Source of the DNA: Chenopodium formosanum
Lineage: Eukaryota; Streptophyta; Magnoliopsida; Caryophyllales; Amaranthaceae
Length of the DNA stretch: 64,000 bases
Reading direction: 5' to 3'
Assembly: GCA_024500155.1 (NCBI GenBank)
Contig: CM044875.1
Span: 18,747,203 to 18,811,202, forward strand
Shown: positions 25,666-34,963 of the stretch, piece by piece
Position numbering within the stretch: position 1 is the first letter of the stretch
Layout: every line of letters starts with the position of its first letter
Program-made: the position numbers and the translations under genes
Notes under the pieces: model-generated
Told to the model about the DNA's origin: nothing
Databases searched by the model: none
Seen by the model: the letters and a program-made list of their open reading frames with translations, nothing else

Positions 25666-27075
25666 TATATTGAAGGATAGCTATGTCGATTATAGTTGTT
25701 GTTTAAGATTATTTTGTTTTTGACATGATTATTTAGTAACAACAACTGTTTGATTAGTTTTAATTTTTGTAATTATAACATAACCTAACAAGTCCATTTG
25801 TATTCGGGGTTTCAGGATATAGTCGGCAAAATGCTAATATAAATAGTTAATTATTTTACTTATACTTAGTATACACTAATATAAATAGTTAATTTTTTTC
25901 ATAATAAAGGTCGGTATAGGATTTGTTACTAATTTAATTAGTAATTGATTAGTATCTAACGCATTTGAATTTGTAGAAGATCAGTGGAAAAATATGATTT
26001 TACTTAAACAATTGTTATTGTTAATAAATATATATGTATCTATGTATCAGCCATGAAAGTCGCAAGGACTGAAAATTGATTACCCGTTCAAGTTTAGAAT
26101 CCAGTTTGAAAATTTGTGGAAATCTTAATACGAGAAATGAATGACATTATTTCAATATAAAGTATATTTTATCTAAATTGATATCATATACTGGAATTTA
26201 ATTAACCATTCATCGTCAATTGTTGAATTGGGATTGGATAGTTAAATGGGATTGGATAGTTTAATAACCTTAGTACTGTAAATAAATGGGATTGGATAGT
26301 TTAATTTTTAAAAGATATATAGTTAATTTTTATTTAATTTATAAAAAATCATTTATATAATTCAATTGACAATTTAAGTTAAAGTGGTATACTCTAATAT
26401 TATATTCTCTACCATAAATTATAAATACAAATTATGTAACCTTCTAATATTATAATTATTATTATATTTTTTATTATAATAGTTATTATTATTATTATTA
26501 TTATCATTCTATATTGAAGGATAGCTATGTCGATTATAGTTGTTGTTTAAGATTATTTTGTTTTTTACATGATTATTTAGTAACAACAACTGTTTGATTA
26601 GTTTTAATTTTTGTAATTATAACATAACCTAACAAGTCCATTTGTATTCGGGGTTTCAGGATATAGTCGGCAAAATGCTAATATAAATAGTTAATTATTT
26701 TACTTATACTTAGTATACACTAATATAAATAGTTAATTTTTTTCATAATAAAGGTCGGTATAGGATTTGTTACTAATTTAATTAGTAATTGATTAGTATC
26801 TAACGCATTTGAATTTGTAGAAGATCAGTGGAAAAATATGATTTTACTTAAACAATTGTTATTGTTAATAAATATATATGTATCTATGTATCAGCCATGA
26901 AAGTCGCAAGGACTGAAAATTAATTACCCGTTCAAGTTTAGAATCCAGTTTGAAAATTTGTGGAAATCTTAATACGAGAAATGAATGACATTATTTCAAT
27001 ATAAAGTATATTTTATCTAAATTGATATCATATACTGGAATTTAATTAACCATTCATCGTCAATTGTTGAATTGG
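25394..27075. repeat. Recent tandem duplication of about 0.82 kb
   Basis: Copy 1 (25394-26230) and copy 2 (26268-27075) are collinear with an offset of 874 bp. They are nearly identical; I saw only a few single-base differences (for example GTTTTTGACATG against GTTTTTTACATG) and a shorter (TTA)n tract in copy 2. A 37-bp linker carries partial repeats of GGGATTGGATAGTT. No reading frame is conserved. Confidence 0.85.
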
Positions 27076-27582
27076 AAAAGCGAGATAGATACGTGCAGTG
27101 AAATTCATTTAATTAAATTAAAGAAATGTTAGAAATAAATCGATCATGGTGGATTGTTGATTGTCCAAAATCGAATTTGTTTGTCCAGTAAACATGCTCG
27201 CGAATAGAAAATTCTAATAACTTCATCTGAGTAACAGTCGGCGCTGAATTCCGTCATCTTCTCCGGCGTCCTGCTCATCTTCTCCGGCGTCCTTATCATA
27301 TTAACCTATATAATGGTTGTGATACCATCATTGATAAAGTAATAGAAATTTCAGAAAAAAAAAAACCAAAATCATTTGTGCATTAAATGCGGTTAGGCGC
27401 CAAGATTTTCGCTAATCATTTTCCCGCTTTAGTAGCTCCTTAGGCGCCATTGAGGGTGAAATTTTCCCCCCTAATATTCCCTGTTCTTTTTTTGGCTCTT
27501 GCTTATGTGGCTGCACCTCGTTGGTAATGTATGTAGGCTCCACATACAGTGAATGTATGTGTATCACTTCCCGTTGATTTGA

Positions 27583-28828
27583 TTTTTACTTTCTCAGTTT
27601 TGTACTCGGTATTTATTATTCTTCTACTATTTAAGCTTAGTTTTTGTTTATCACTTGAATAAAATGAACATAAATTATTGTTACATTTTAATTGAAATAT
27701 ATTGATTCATCCAATTGTTTTATGGAGTACTATACTATTTAAATTTTTTTTTTATATGAAATAATATTAATAAATTGTATGTATCAACACGTTTTTAGGG
27801 ATGTCTAGTCACGCACTCTTTTCGGAACAAACCAGATTGGGTCATTGGACCGAACAATTGGTGATTGCCTCTATGTAAGCACCCTTCTAAACCCCCGAGA
27901 GCTGCTAGGCTATATGCAACACTTTTATTTTATTTTTTTTTTATTTTTTTTTTGTTTTTTTTTATTTTTTGAAGGAAGGGTACATGTAACACCTTAGATC
28001 CACTCTAACCCTTAAGTTAGCTAGTTACATTTGAAAAGTCGGTGTGACTTTGGTCTTGAAAGTTGTGACTACCAACAAAAGTAACACACTTCAAAAATTC
28101 TATAGCCAGATGTTTGGAAGAAATAAAATTCAACAAGAATGACAAGTGTCATCATTCAATGAATGTATAGACTCAAAATTAACTTTTTCAACAATGTTTA
28201 TAAAATCAATCCTATATAATTGGTTTTTGAAAAAAGAACAAATATTAAAAAGAGGAATTAAGTAAACCACTTTTCTCTATTTGTCAAAATTATTTCAAAG
28301 CTGTAAACCAAAGATCTTTCACTATCAACGGTAGATAACAATTTGAGCTATTAAGTTGAGCTATTGCATGATTGAGGGGTCTCTTTCACACAGTCAAACC
28401 TTCCCCATATAATTAATTTTTTTTTTTTACTGAAAAAGACTATTATTATTTTTATTATTTTTGCAATATGATAATATTATAAATGTATGTGATTTGAGAA
28501 AATACTAGGATCCTTCCTTCACAAAAGCATGAAGTTCAGATATTTCTTCCTCAAAAAGAAAAAGAACAAAAAGAAGCATAGATATTTAAAACTCTTTTGT
28601 ACAAAGTAAATTAAAACATTAGGAACAAAAAGGGAAAAAAAAAAGGTTGCAACTTTGTGTTCACAATTATTAATCATTGACTGCTAATCTACTACCATGC
28701 ATATCGGTGGTATAGTTTTGGAACGCAAAGACAATATTATTATTTGTTGGGGATCGAATTTTAGTTTTCTTTGGATTGCAGTCTGATCTGGCTTAACATG
28801 TCAGATGACATACTTGTCTCATGTAATA
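27583..28828. other. Intergenic, no gene recognised
   Basis: Low-complexity T-rich runs (27935-27970, 28412-28422) and A-rich runs. No motif, RNA gene or mobile-element terminus was identified. Confidence 0.5.
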
Positions 28829-29318
28829 TGTAAAGGATAATGATATCATCAATATCAATATCCCTTGATTTATATAATTAGGGCCTGTTCATATTTACTT
28901 AATTTCCGTTCAGTTCAGTTCAGCTTCAATCAGTTCAGTTCAGTTCAGTTCAGTTCCAATCAGTTCAGTTCAGTTCAGTTCAGTTCAGCTCTTAATTTCC
29001 CTCTCACATAAAATATTCATTTCAGCTCAATTCAGTTCAGTTCAGTTCAGTTCAGTTCCAATCAGTTCAGTTCAGTTCAGTTCAGCTCCAATCAGTTCAA
29101 TTCAATTCAGTTCAGTTCAGCTCAGTTCAGTAAATATGAACAAGCCCTTAGTTGATTGTCAAAGATTTCCCTTAATATTAGCTAATGTACCTAGTCATAT
29201 AATGTATCTAGTCATAGTTTTGTAATGTTTAATACTCTAATCTTGTACTATATATACTCTTGTATATTCATCAATATAATTTAAGCTTTCCAACATTCTC
29301 TTTCTCATAACTCTATCA
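28829..29318 (+). repeat. 5' LTR of the TRIM-like element, interrupted by a MITE
   Basis: The LTR is split after TATATAATTA by the MITE at 28881-29147. Apart from that, and a duplicated ACTCCTTGATT unit found only in the other LTR, the two LTRs differ at very few positions. Confidence 0.88.
28881..29147. mobile_element. CAGTTCAGTT MITE with an exactly mapped TTA insertion
   Basis: The element starts GGGCCTGTTC and ends GAACAAGCCC. TTA flanks both ends (28878-28880, 29148-29150). The partner LTR has the uninterrupted sequence ATAATTAGTTGATTG, proving that TTA was duplicated on insertion. Inside are tandem 'CAGTTCAGTT' units broken by a few 'CCAATCAG' spacers. TTA TSD plus these termini indicate a PIF/Harbinger-type MITE of 267 bp. 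Confidence 0.93.
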
Positions 29319-30022
29319 TGGTATCATGAGCTTTTGATCCATCATTTCTTGCTTCCGCTACTATCATGGTTACACCATCAAAACCCCCTTTGTCGATGTT
29401 GACGAATTATGGTGACCATATCAAAATTCTTTTCGGAAAGCTTCAAACCCAATAATCTATTTTCCTCCAAAACCCATATGGACTATGGGAAAACAATTAT
29501 TCCTCTCCAACACTCCGTATTATCATATACCAAGAGATGCTAAGCAATCATCATTTTATTTTCTTCTCCGAACCCCTTTATGGAGCTAGCAACAACCCCT
29601 TTATTTTTGGCACCATGTATTTTATATACCAAGAGATGTCAGTTATAATTTTTTTTTCTCCAAACATCTTACGGAAAAACAATCTTGTTTTTTGGCACCC
29701 CGTAGTTAATCTACCAAGTGTTGCCAACCATTAAATTTTTCTTTCTCCAAAACCATAATGGAGAAACATATAATTCCCTTCTAAAACAACAACATGAAAT
29801 TTTTCTATCTCACCTTCAATGGTGGTGAACTGGTGAAGGAACCTCTATATCCTTTTCAAAAAAAAAAAAAAAAATTTCCCAATACTCAACCCTCTCCAAA
29901 CCATCTCGGAGAATTACAATGCAACCTTTTTCACATACACTCCAATTTCTACATTGAACAAGTGTTTGTGATATTATATTCAAGATCGGCCTCTTGTTCC
30001 GGACGTCCGTCTTGCGGGGTCG

Positions 30023-30254
30023 TGTAAAGGATAATGATATCATCAATATCAATATCCCTTGATTTACTCCTTGATTTATATAATTAGTTGATTGTCAAAG
30101 ATTTCCCTTAATATTAGCTAATGTACCTAGTCATATAATGTATCTAGTCATAGTTTTGTAATGTTTAATACTCTAATCTTATACTATATATACTCTTGTA
30201 TATTCATCAATATAATTTAAGCTTTCCAACATTCTCTTTCTCATAATTCTATCA
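30023..30254 (+). repeat. 3' LTR of the TRIM-like element (empty MITE site)
   Basis: Collinear with the 5' LTR but lacking the MITE. It has one extra 11-bp duplication (ACTCCTTGATT). A purine-rich CTTGCGGGGT precedes it, a weak polypurine tract. Confidence 0.88.
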
Positions 30255-30528
30255 TATTACACCTAAAGTCACAAAGCAACGATACTTCAAAACTCAGGGC
30301 TACATGTTTTAAATTAGGCAAAGGTTTTGTCAAGCTTAGTGGTTATGAATCTTATGATACATGCGATGTCATAAGAACCTTATCATACTGCTTAATATAT
30401 CTTGGATATTGGGTTGGACTCAAGCAACAAATTTGCTTCATACCATGTGTTGATTGAGTTTAACTAGTGGGCTTTAATTGAAGTTTATATTATTCATTTG
30501 ATTTAATATATATAAGGGACCATTTCGT

Positions 30529-30529
<1 letters not shown>

Positions 30530-30619
<90 letters not shown>
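30530..30619. repeat. (AT)n microsatellite between AAGGGACCAT copies
   Basis: About 45 AT units, flanked on both sides by TATAAGGGACCAT. A 31-bp tandem duplication (unit starting TTTAATTGAAGTTCGAG) follows at 30634-30696. Confidence 0.88.
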
Positions 30620-30622
<3 letters not shown>

Positions 30623-30762
30623 GACCATAATTGTTTAATTGAAGTTCGAGTTAGCCTACATGACGTTTAATTGAAGTTCGAGTTAGCCTACATGACAATT
30701 GACTCTTCACATGTTGTGTATGTGGATGCTCATGCGTGTTTTGTATGGATAGATATTGTATG

Positions 30763-30960
30763 TGTAGAAAATGTTAAGGGCTTGAAAGCTTATCCTCATT
30801 CATTCATTCAATCATATATATAGAGTACATTAGTTTCCCTAAAATATATTAAAAGATATTGAAGATATTATCTTGAGATAATCACAGCCTATAAACTAGG
30901 AAACTAAATATATGATGATTATGATAATGATATGATAATATTTTCCTAATATTCCTAACA
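30763..30960 (-). repeat. Copia 3' LTR (198 bp)
   Basis: Minus-strand TGTTAGGAATATTAGG...TTTTCTACA. Matches 33280-33397 over the shared part with few differences. Confidence 0.88.
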
Positions 30961-30979
30961 CCCTCCCTCAAGTTGGATC

Positions 30980-33279
30980 AGATGGTGAAGATGCCCAACT
31001 TGCCAAGTAATAGATCAAACTGCGATTTGCCGAGGGCCTTTGTGAAGATATCGACTAATTGCTCATAGGTAGGAACATAGGATGGATCAATCAAACCTTC
31101 TGAAATAGCATCTCGGACAAAGTGACAGTCAACTTTAATATGCTTCGTTCATTCATGAAAAACCGGATTCTTTGCAATGTGTAAAGCGGATTGGCTATCA
31201 CAAGATAGCTTGATAACCTTAGGATGTTGCACTCCCAGGCTCAAAAGGAGTCCTTTTAACCACTTCAGCTCACATGTAATAATGGTCATAGAACGATATT
31301 CCGCTCCTGTAGAACTTGTAGAGATGGTCTTTTGCTTTTTGGTTTTCCAAGAGATAGGTGACTTACCAAGAAATACTAGCCACCATGTCAAAGATCTACG
31401 TGTCAAGGGACATGTGGCCTAATTAGGAATGGCAATGGGTCGGATCTGGACTGGGTCCAGATGGACCCGGATCCAGATCCGTTTTTGTAATAAGGATCCA
31501 GATCCAACCCGGATCCGTCGGGTCTGGAAAATGGAGACCCGGATCCAGATCCGACGAGTCCAACTCCGGGTCCAAAACGGGTCCAATATATCTTGCCTTA
31601 CTTTTTTGCAATAAATGTAATGTTTGGGTCAAAAAATGCATTTTGAACTTTCGTCGGGTTATAAGTTCAACCTAAATTAAAGTTATACAACTAATCTATA
31701 AACACAAAGTAAATAACCAACTTACATACTTATATTTTTAAATATAAATTATAAACAACGAAAAAAGTACGATGATACAAATGAGCAAGTGAAAAACCAA
31801 TGATGATGTATCCGATATGAGCATCCAAAATTCATCTTTTGAAACTAATTTTTATCACTACTAACATCATCAACATTTTTAATAAAGAAACTAAAAGTTT
31901 TAGGTTTTTTTTAATAGAAATTAAAAAACGGGTAAACGGATCTAGGTCCGGGTCTAAGGACCAGACCCGGATCCAGATCCTTTTTTTCAACAGGACCCAG
32001 ATCCGACCCGGATCCGACGGGTCTAAAATTTGAAGACCCAGATCCGTGCAAAACAGATCTGGATCCACGGATCCGGGTCGGGTCCGGATCCACTGCCATC
32101 CCTAGGTCTAATCCGAATCACACCATCCCTGCAAGGTTAATTCACTGTTTGTTCGTAGTAAAATACCTTGACCTGGAGTTCCCTTCAAATATCTTACAAC
32201 TCGTAAAGCTGCCTCCCAGTGCTCAGTTCTTGGTTCATGCATGAACTGTGACAAAATATGGACCGAATAGGCTTCTGGTCTAGTGATGGTGAGGTATATC
32301 AACCGACCAACAAGCCGACGATACTGTTTCGGATCAGAAAGAAGTGGACTACTAGCTAGACCAAGCCTGTGGTTCCGCTCCATAGGAAAGCCAACTGGCT
32401 TTAATCCCAATAATCCTACTTCTGAGATGATGTCAAGAGTATATTTTAATTTGTTTGACACAAAAACAAGCCTGAAGAGCTACGAGCAATCTCAATGCCC
32501 AAAAAATATTTTAGAGTACCAAGATCTTTCATATGAAAACAATCACTAAGATATGCTTTGAAAGCCCTTAAAGCGGCGGAATTATTTCCAGAAATAATAA
32601 GATCATCTAAATACATAAGGACATTAATTTGTACGACACCCTTTGTGTAAGTGAACAAAGAATAATCCGAGTACGATTGTAGGAAACCGTACGCCTTTAT
32701 AGATGACGTAAGTTTGACAAACCAATATCGAGGTGCCTATTTTAGGCCATACAAAGATTTTCTTAGGCGACATACCTTATTTAGATGAGAGGCTTTAAAA
32801 CATGGAGGAAGTTTCATTTACACTTCCTCATCAAGATCACCATGGACAAAGGCTTCCCAATATTTAGAAGTGGCTATTGCAAGAAATACTCGAACAGCAA
32901 CCATTTTAGCCACCGGAGCAAATGTTTCGATGTAGTCGATGCCCTCCTACTGATGATTGCCAAAGACTACTAATCTCGACTTTAGCCTTTCAATAGTCCC
33001 ATCAGAATTATATTTTATTTTATATACCCTTTGACTACTAAGAGCTCGTTTTCCCGGCGGAAGATCTTCCATTGTCCACATGCCATTATTTTCTAATGCC
33101 TCTATTTCATTTTTCATTGATGTTCTCTAAACTTCATCTCGCATTGCTTCTTTAAAAGATAGGGGCCTCCTTACTAGAATTTATGGTTATACTAAACTTT
33201 CGGTAATGTATAGAGAAATTATCACAATGAATATAGTGTCATACGATAAGGAGTACCCGAGGGATACGTTAGAGACGAT
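30980..33279 (-). pseudogene. Copia pol remnant: RT and RNase H
   Basis: Minus-strand translation gives a copia reverse transcriptase in order: the ENNGMW region, a YLDD catalytic box (the second position is usually V), KDLGTLKYFLGIEIA, then the RNase H landmarks STSSTGAEYRSM and SCDSQSALHIAKNP, and finally TYEQLVDIFTKAL. It is broken by in-frame stops and by the 681-bp MITE at 31424-32104. One stop, TAG at the expected Trp of CDSDW, is present in both copies of the MITE's target duplication. The 5' half of pol and gag are absent. The encoded enzymes would act in virus-like particles; this copy is dead. Confidence 0.9.
31424..32104. mobile_element. hAT-like MITE with GGATCC-rich ends
   Basis: The inverted ends TAGGAATGGCAATGG and CCACTGCCATCCCTA are flanked by GGCCTAAT (31416-31423) and GGTCTAAT (32105-32112), an 8-bp TSD with one mismatch. 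About 160 bp at each end is dense with GGATCC/GGGTCCGG palindromic units in opposite orientations; the centre is AT-rich. Open frames on both strands (Asp-Pro-rich) come from these repeats and are not proteins. Confidence 0.88.
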
Positions 33280-33397
33280 AAATATATCAAAAGATATTGA
33301 AGATAATATCTTGAGATAATCACAGCCTATAAACTTGGAAACTAAATATATGATAATTATGTAATGATATGATAATATTTTCCTAACATTCCTAACA
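33280..33397 (-). repeat. Truncated copia 5' LTR
   Basis: Homologous to the 3' LTR from its TG start inward, then ends abruptly at about 33280 where pol-like sequence begins. Confidence 0.8.
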
Positions 33398-33459
33398 GTA
33401 TGAGATATAAATTTACACATTGTGTGAGATATATTTTGTGTTTCTTTTAATTAAAACAT

Positions 33460-34446
33460 GAGATGATTTTGTGTAGAACGGATTCACGTGAGTTCAGTTT
33501 ATAATGCACACATTCATTTCCCACCCACTGCCACTTCCTAGTCCCCTATCGGTGGCCGACGACCCTCCTCCTCCCATCCCGGCGTCGATAACCCTCCGTC
33601 ACCTTACTTCTCTGTTTTGTTGTCTGTCAAAATTATGGTGTAATATATTCTGTAATGTTATTTGTTTTCCAAATTTCATTGTATGTGTCTTTGAAGTAGA
33701 GTAGTTGCTGCCTGCGGCAAGCTCTGAGATAAATTGTATATATATCAGTCTTTTACAGTTGAAATAAAGTATTGCTAATCTCATGATTGTGGTGGCGAAT
33801 TAATTGCGGGGGTTGAGAAGGTGGCTATTTGGTTTGCTTGTGGTTGGCGGATTGTGGGGCTATGAGCTACGAAGTGGTGGCTGGACGCGGCTGTAAATTG
33901 AGAGTTGGTGGAACGCTGCTGCTGTTAGGTGCGTGAGGGAAGGTGGAGATACCTAGGCTGCGATAGGTGGGTGCATTTTGTGGCTGATTTGGGTGGTAAT
34001 TTGGGCGGTCAAATGGTGAATGGTGGTTTGGTGTTGCGGGATGTAGGGGATGATTGTGGTGATTATATGGTGGTGCAATACCTGACTAATATCACCTATT
34101 ATCAAACAAAAAGTATCTAATACCTGACGAATATAATCTATTATCAAACAAAATAAATCTAATACCTGACCATACTAACATATTATCAAACAAAAGAAAT
34201 CTAATACCTAACCAATATAACCTATTATCAAACAAAAGAAATCTAATACCTGACCAATATAACCTATTATCAAACGAAAGAAATCTAATATCTGACCATT
34301 ATTATCTAATTTCTGACACTTATAATCTACTATCTGATATTTATAATCTAATATCTTACCATTATTATCTATTTTCTGACAATTAATTTTTTTTTCCTGT
34401 TTGTATGATTAGATTCACGTGAGTCCATTCTACACAATACTTTTCC
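33460..34446. mobile_element. Mutator-like MITE with an exact 9-bp TSD
   Basis: TTAAAACAT is duplicated at 33451-33459 and 34447-34455. The ends are inverted, sharing TTGTGTAGAA and TCACGTGA (33470-33490 against 34410-34437). The interior has a relatively GC-rich stretch (33500-34060) unlike its surroundings, possibly captured DNA, then a minisatellite. Confidence 0.8.
34080..34390. repeat. Minisatellite, unit about 42 bp
   Basis: Five to six diverging units containing CTATTATCAAACAAA and ATCTAATACCTGAC. It lies inside the Mutator-like MITE next to its right end. Confidence 0.8.
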
Positions 34447-34562
34447 TTAAAACATATCTAAAATTAAAGGAGATTTCTAAAACCCTTGGGATTATTTACT
34501 TATAACGGGCATCCATTATGAATGATTTCATTTATTTGTAGTAAAAAATTAGAAAGTGTTTA

Positions 34563-34898
34563 TGTTCAGCTTCGATTGCCGTATTCGAGATCCGTGAAGA
34601 CCCTATCGTCTGGCTAAGCACCTACATAGGAAGAGAGGATTAGCTAACCCCAGGGTGAATCCAGGGATAACCACTCCGATGATAAAGTTAGAAAGTGTTT
34701 AAGAGAAAAAAAGAGACGATATGAAGAGAGAGAAATAGAGAGAGAGTGATAAATGCTGCCTTTATTTTTGGATAATCTTACCTATTTATAATGACTTCAA
34801 CTGCCAGGTGGCTGCATGCCGTGCAAACCACTTTATGTCAAGTGTCGATTAATCAATGCCACGTGCTCAATTCTAAGAGGTGCAGATATGTATGCCGT
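34563..34898 (-). repeat. Left terminal repeat in inverted orientation
   Basis: The plus strand here is the reverse complement of 45112-45486. Examples: CACCTACATAGGAAGAGAGG against CCTCTCTTCCTGTGTAGGTG, and GCCAGGTGGCTGCATGCC against GGCATGCAGCCACCTGGC. It carries TATTTATA (34783-34790) pointing left, away from gag. Its inner edge cuts within U3 at CCGT, followed by ATTTGGCGC; the 3' LTR has CCGTTATTTG (reverse strand) at the same place, a possible microhomology. Confidence 0.87.
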
Positions 34899-34918
34899 AT
34901 TTGGCGCTAGAAGAAGGG
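34896..34918 (+). other. Primer-binding-site region of the gypsy element
   Basis: TTTGGCGCTAGAAGAAGG resembles the sequence right after the 5' LTR in many plant gypsy elements. It marks where the internal domain begins and shows that the inverted repeat occupies the 5' LTR position. The priming tRNA was not assigned. Confidence 0.5.
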
Positions 34919-34963
34919 GATAATGACTACTTCTATCGCCTAAGGGCCTTACACAGAGAAATC

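Larger units (their letters stand above)
17802..27572. mobile_element. Large Mutator-like (MULE) element with nested insertions
   Basis: The 47-bp ends are inverted repeats at roughly 80% identity; both contain TACACATACATT and TGTATGTGG. Immediately outside lie GTTGGTTTGA (17792-17801) and GTTGATTTGA (27573-27582), a 10-bp duplication with one mismatch. TSDs of 8-11 bp are typical of MULEs. The span is 9.77 kb and includes a solo LTR and two tandem duplications. No MULE transposase was recognised, so it is probably non-autonomous. The alternative is two unrelated copies of a short terminal motif, but the matching flanks argue against that. Confidence 0.7.
28829..30254 (+). mobile_element. 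Small non-autonomous LTR retrotransposon (TRIM-like)
   Basis: Direct LTRs lie at 28829-29318 (220 bp plus a 270-bp MITE insertion) and 30023-30254. Both start TGTAAAGGATAATG and end CTCTATCA. A copia-type primer binding site TGGTATCATGAGC (29319-29331) directly follows the left LTR. The interior is only about 700 bp and non-coding, with repeated 'CTCCAAAAC...ATGGAG' and 'TACCAAGAGATG' phrases. Flanking pentamers TAATA/TATTA match at 4 of 5 bases. Mobilisation would need enzymes from a copia relative. Confidence 0.85.
30763..33397 (-). mobile_element. Truncated Ty1/copia retrotransposon, minus strand
   Basis: It is flanked by an exact 5-bp duplication GTATG (30758-30762, 33398-33402). On the minus strand the 3' LTR is 33397-type sequence TGTTAGGAAT... 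at 30960-30763, ending CTACA. The polypurine tract AACTTGAGGGAGGG precedes it. At the other end only about 118 bp of the 5' LTR remain (33280-33397). The sequence then jumps straight into pol just before reverse transcriptase, so the rest of the LTR, gag, protease and integrase are deleted. A hAT MITE interrupts the RNase H region. Confidence 0.9.

Noticed and set aside
31429..32099. Asp-Pro-Gly rich frames on both strands
   Set aside because: They come from GGATCC/GGGTCC repeats at the ends of the hAT MITE and mirror each other.
33504..33704. Pro-rich 66-residue frame as a gene
   Set aside because: It lies in a Mutator-like MITE, has no recognisable domain and may be captured DNA; kept only as a possibility in the findings.
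34080..34390. Repeats with regular spacing as a CRISPR array
   Set aside because: Units are contiguous and diverged with no unique spacers, and the genome is a plant's.
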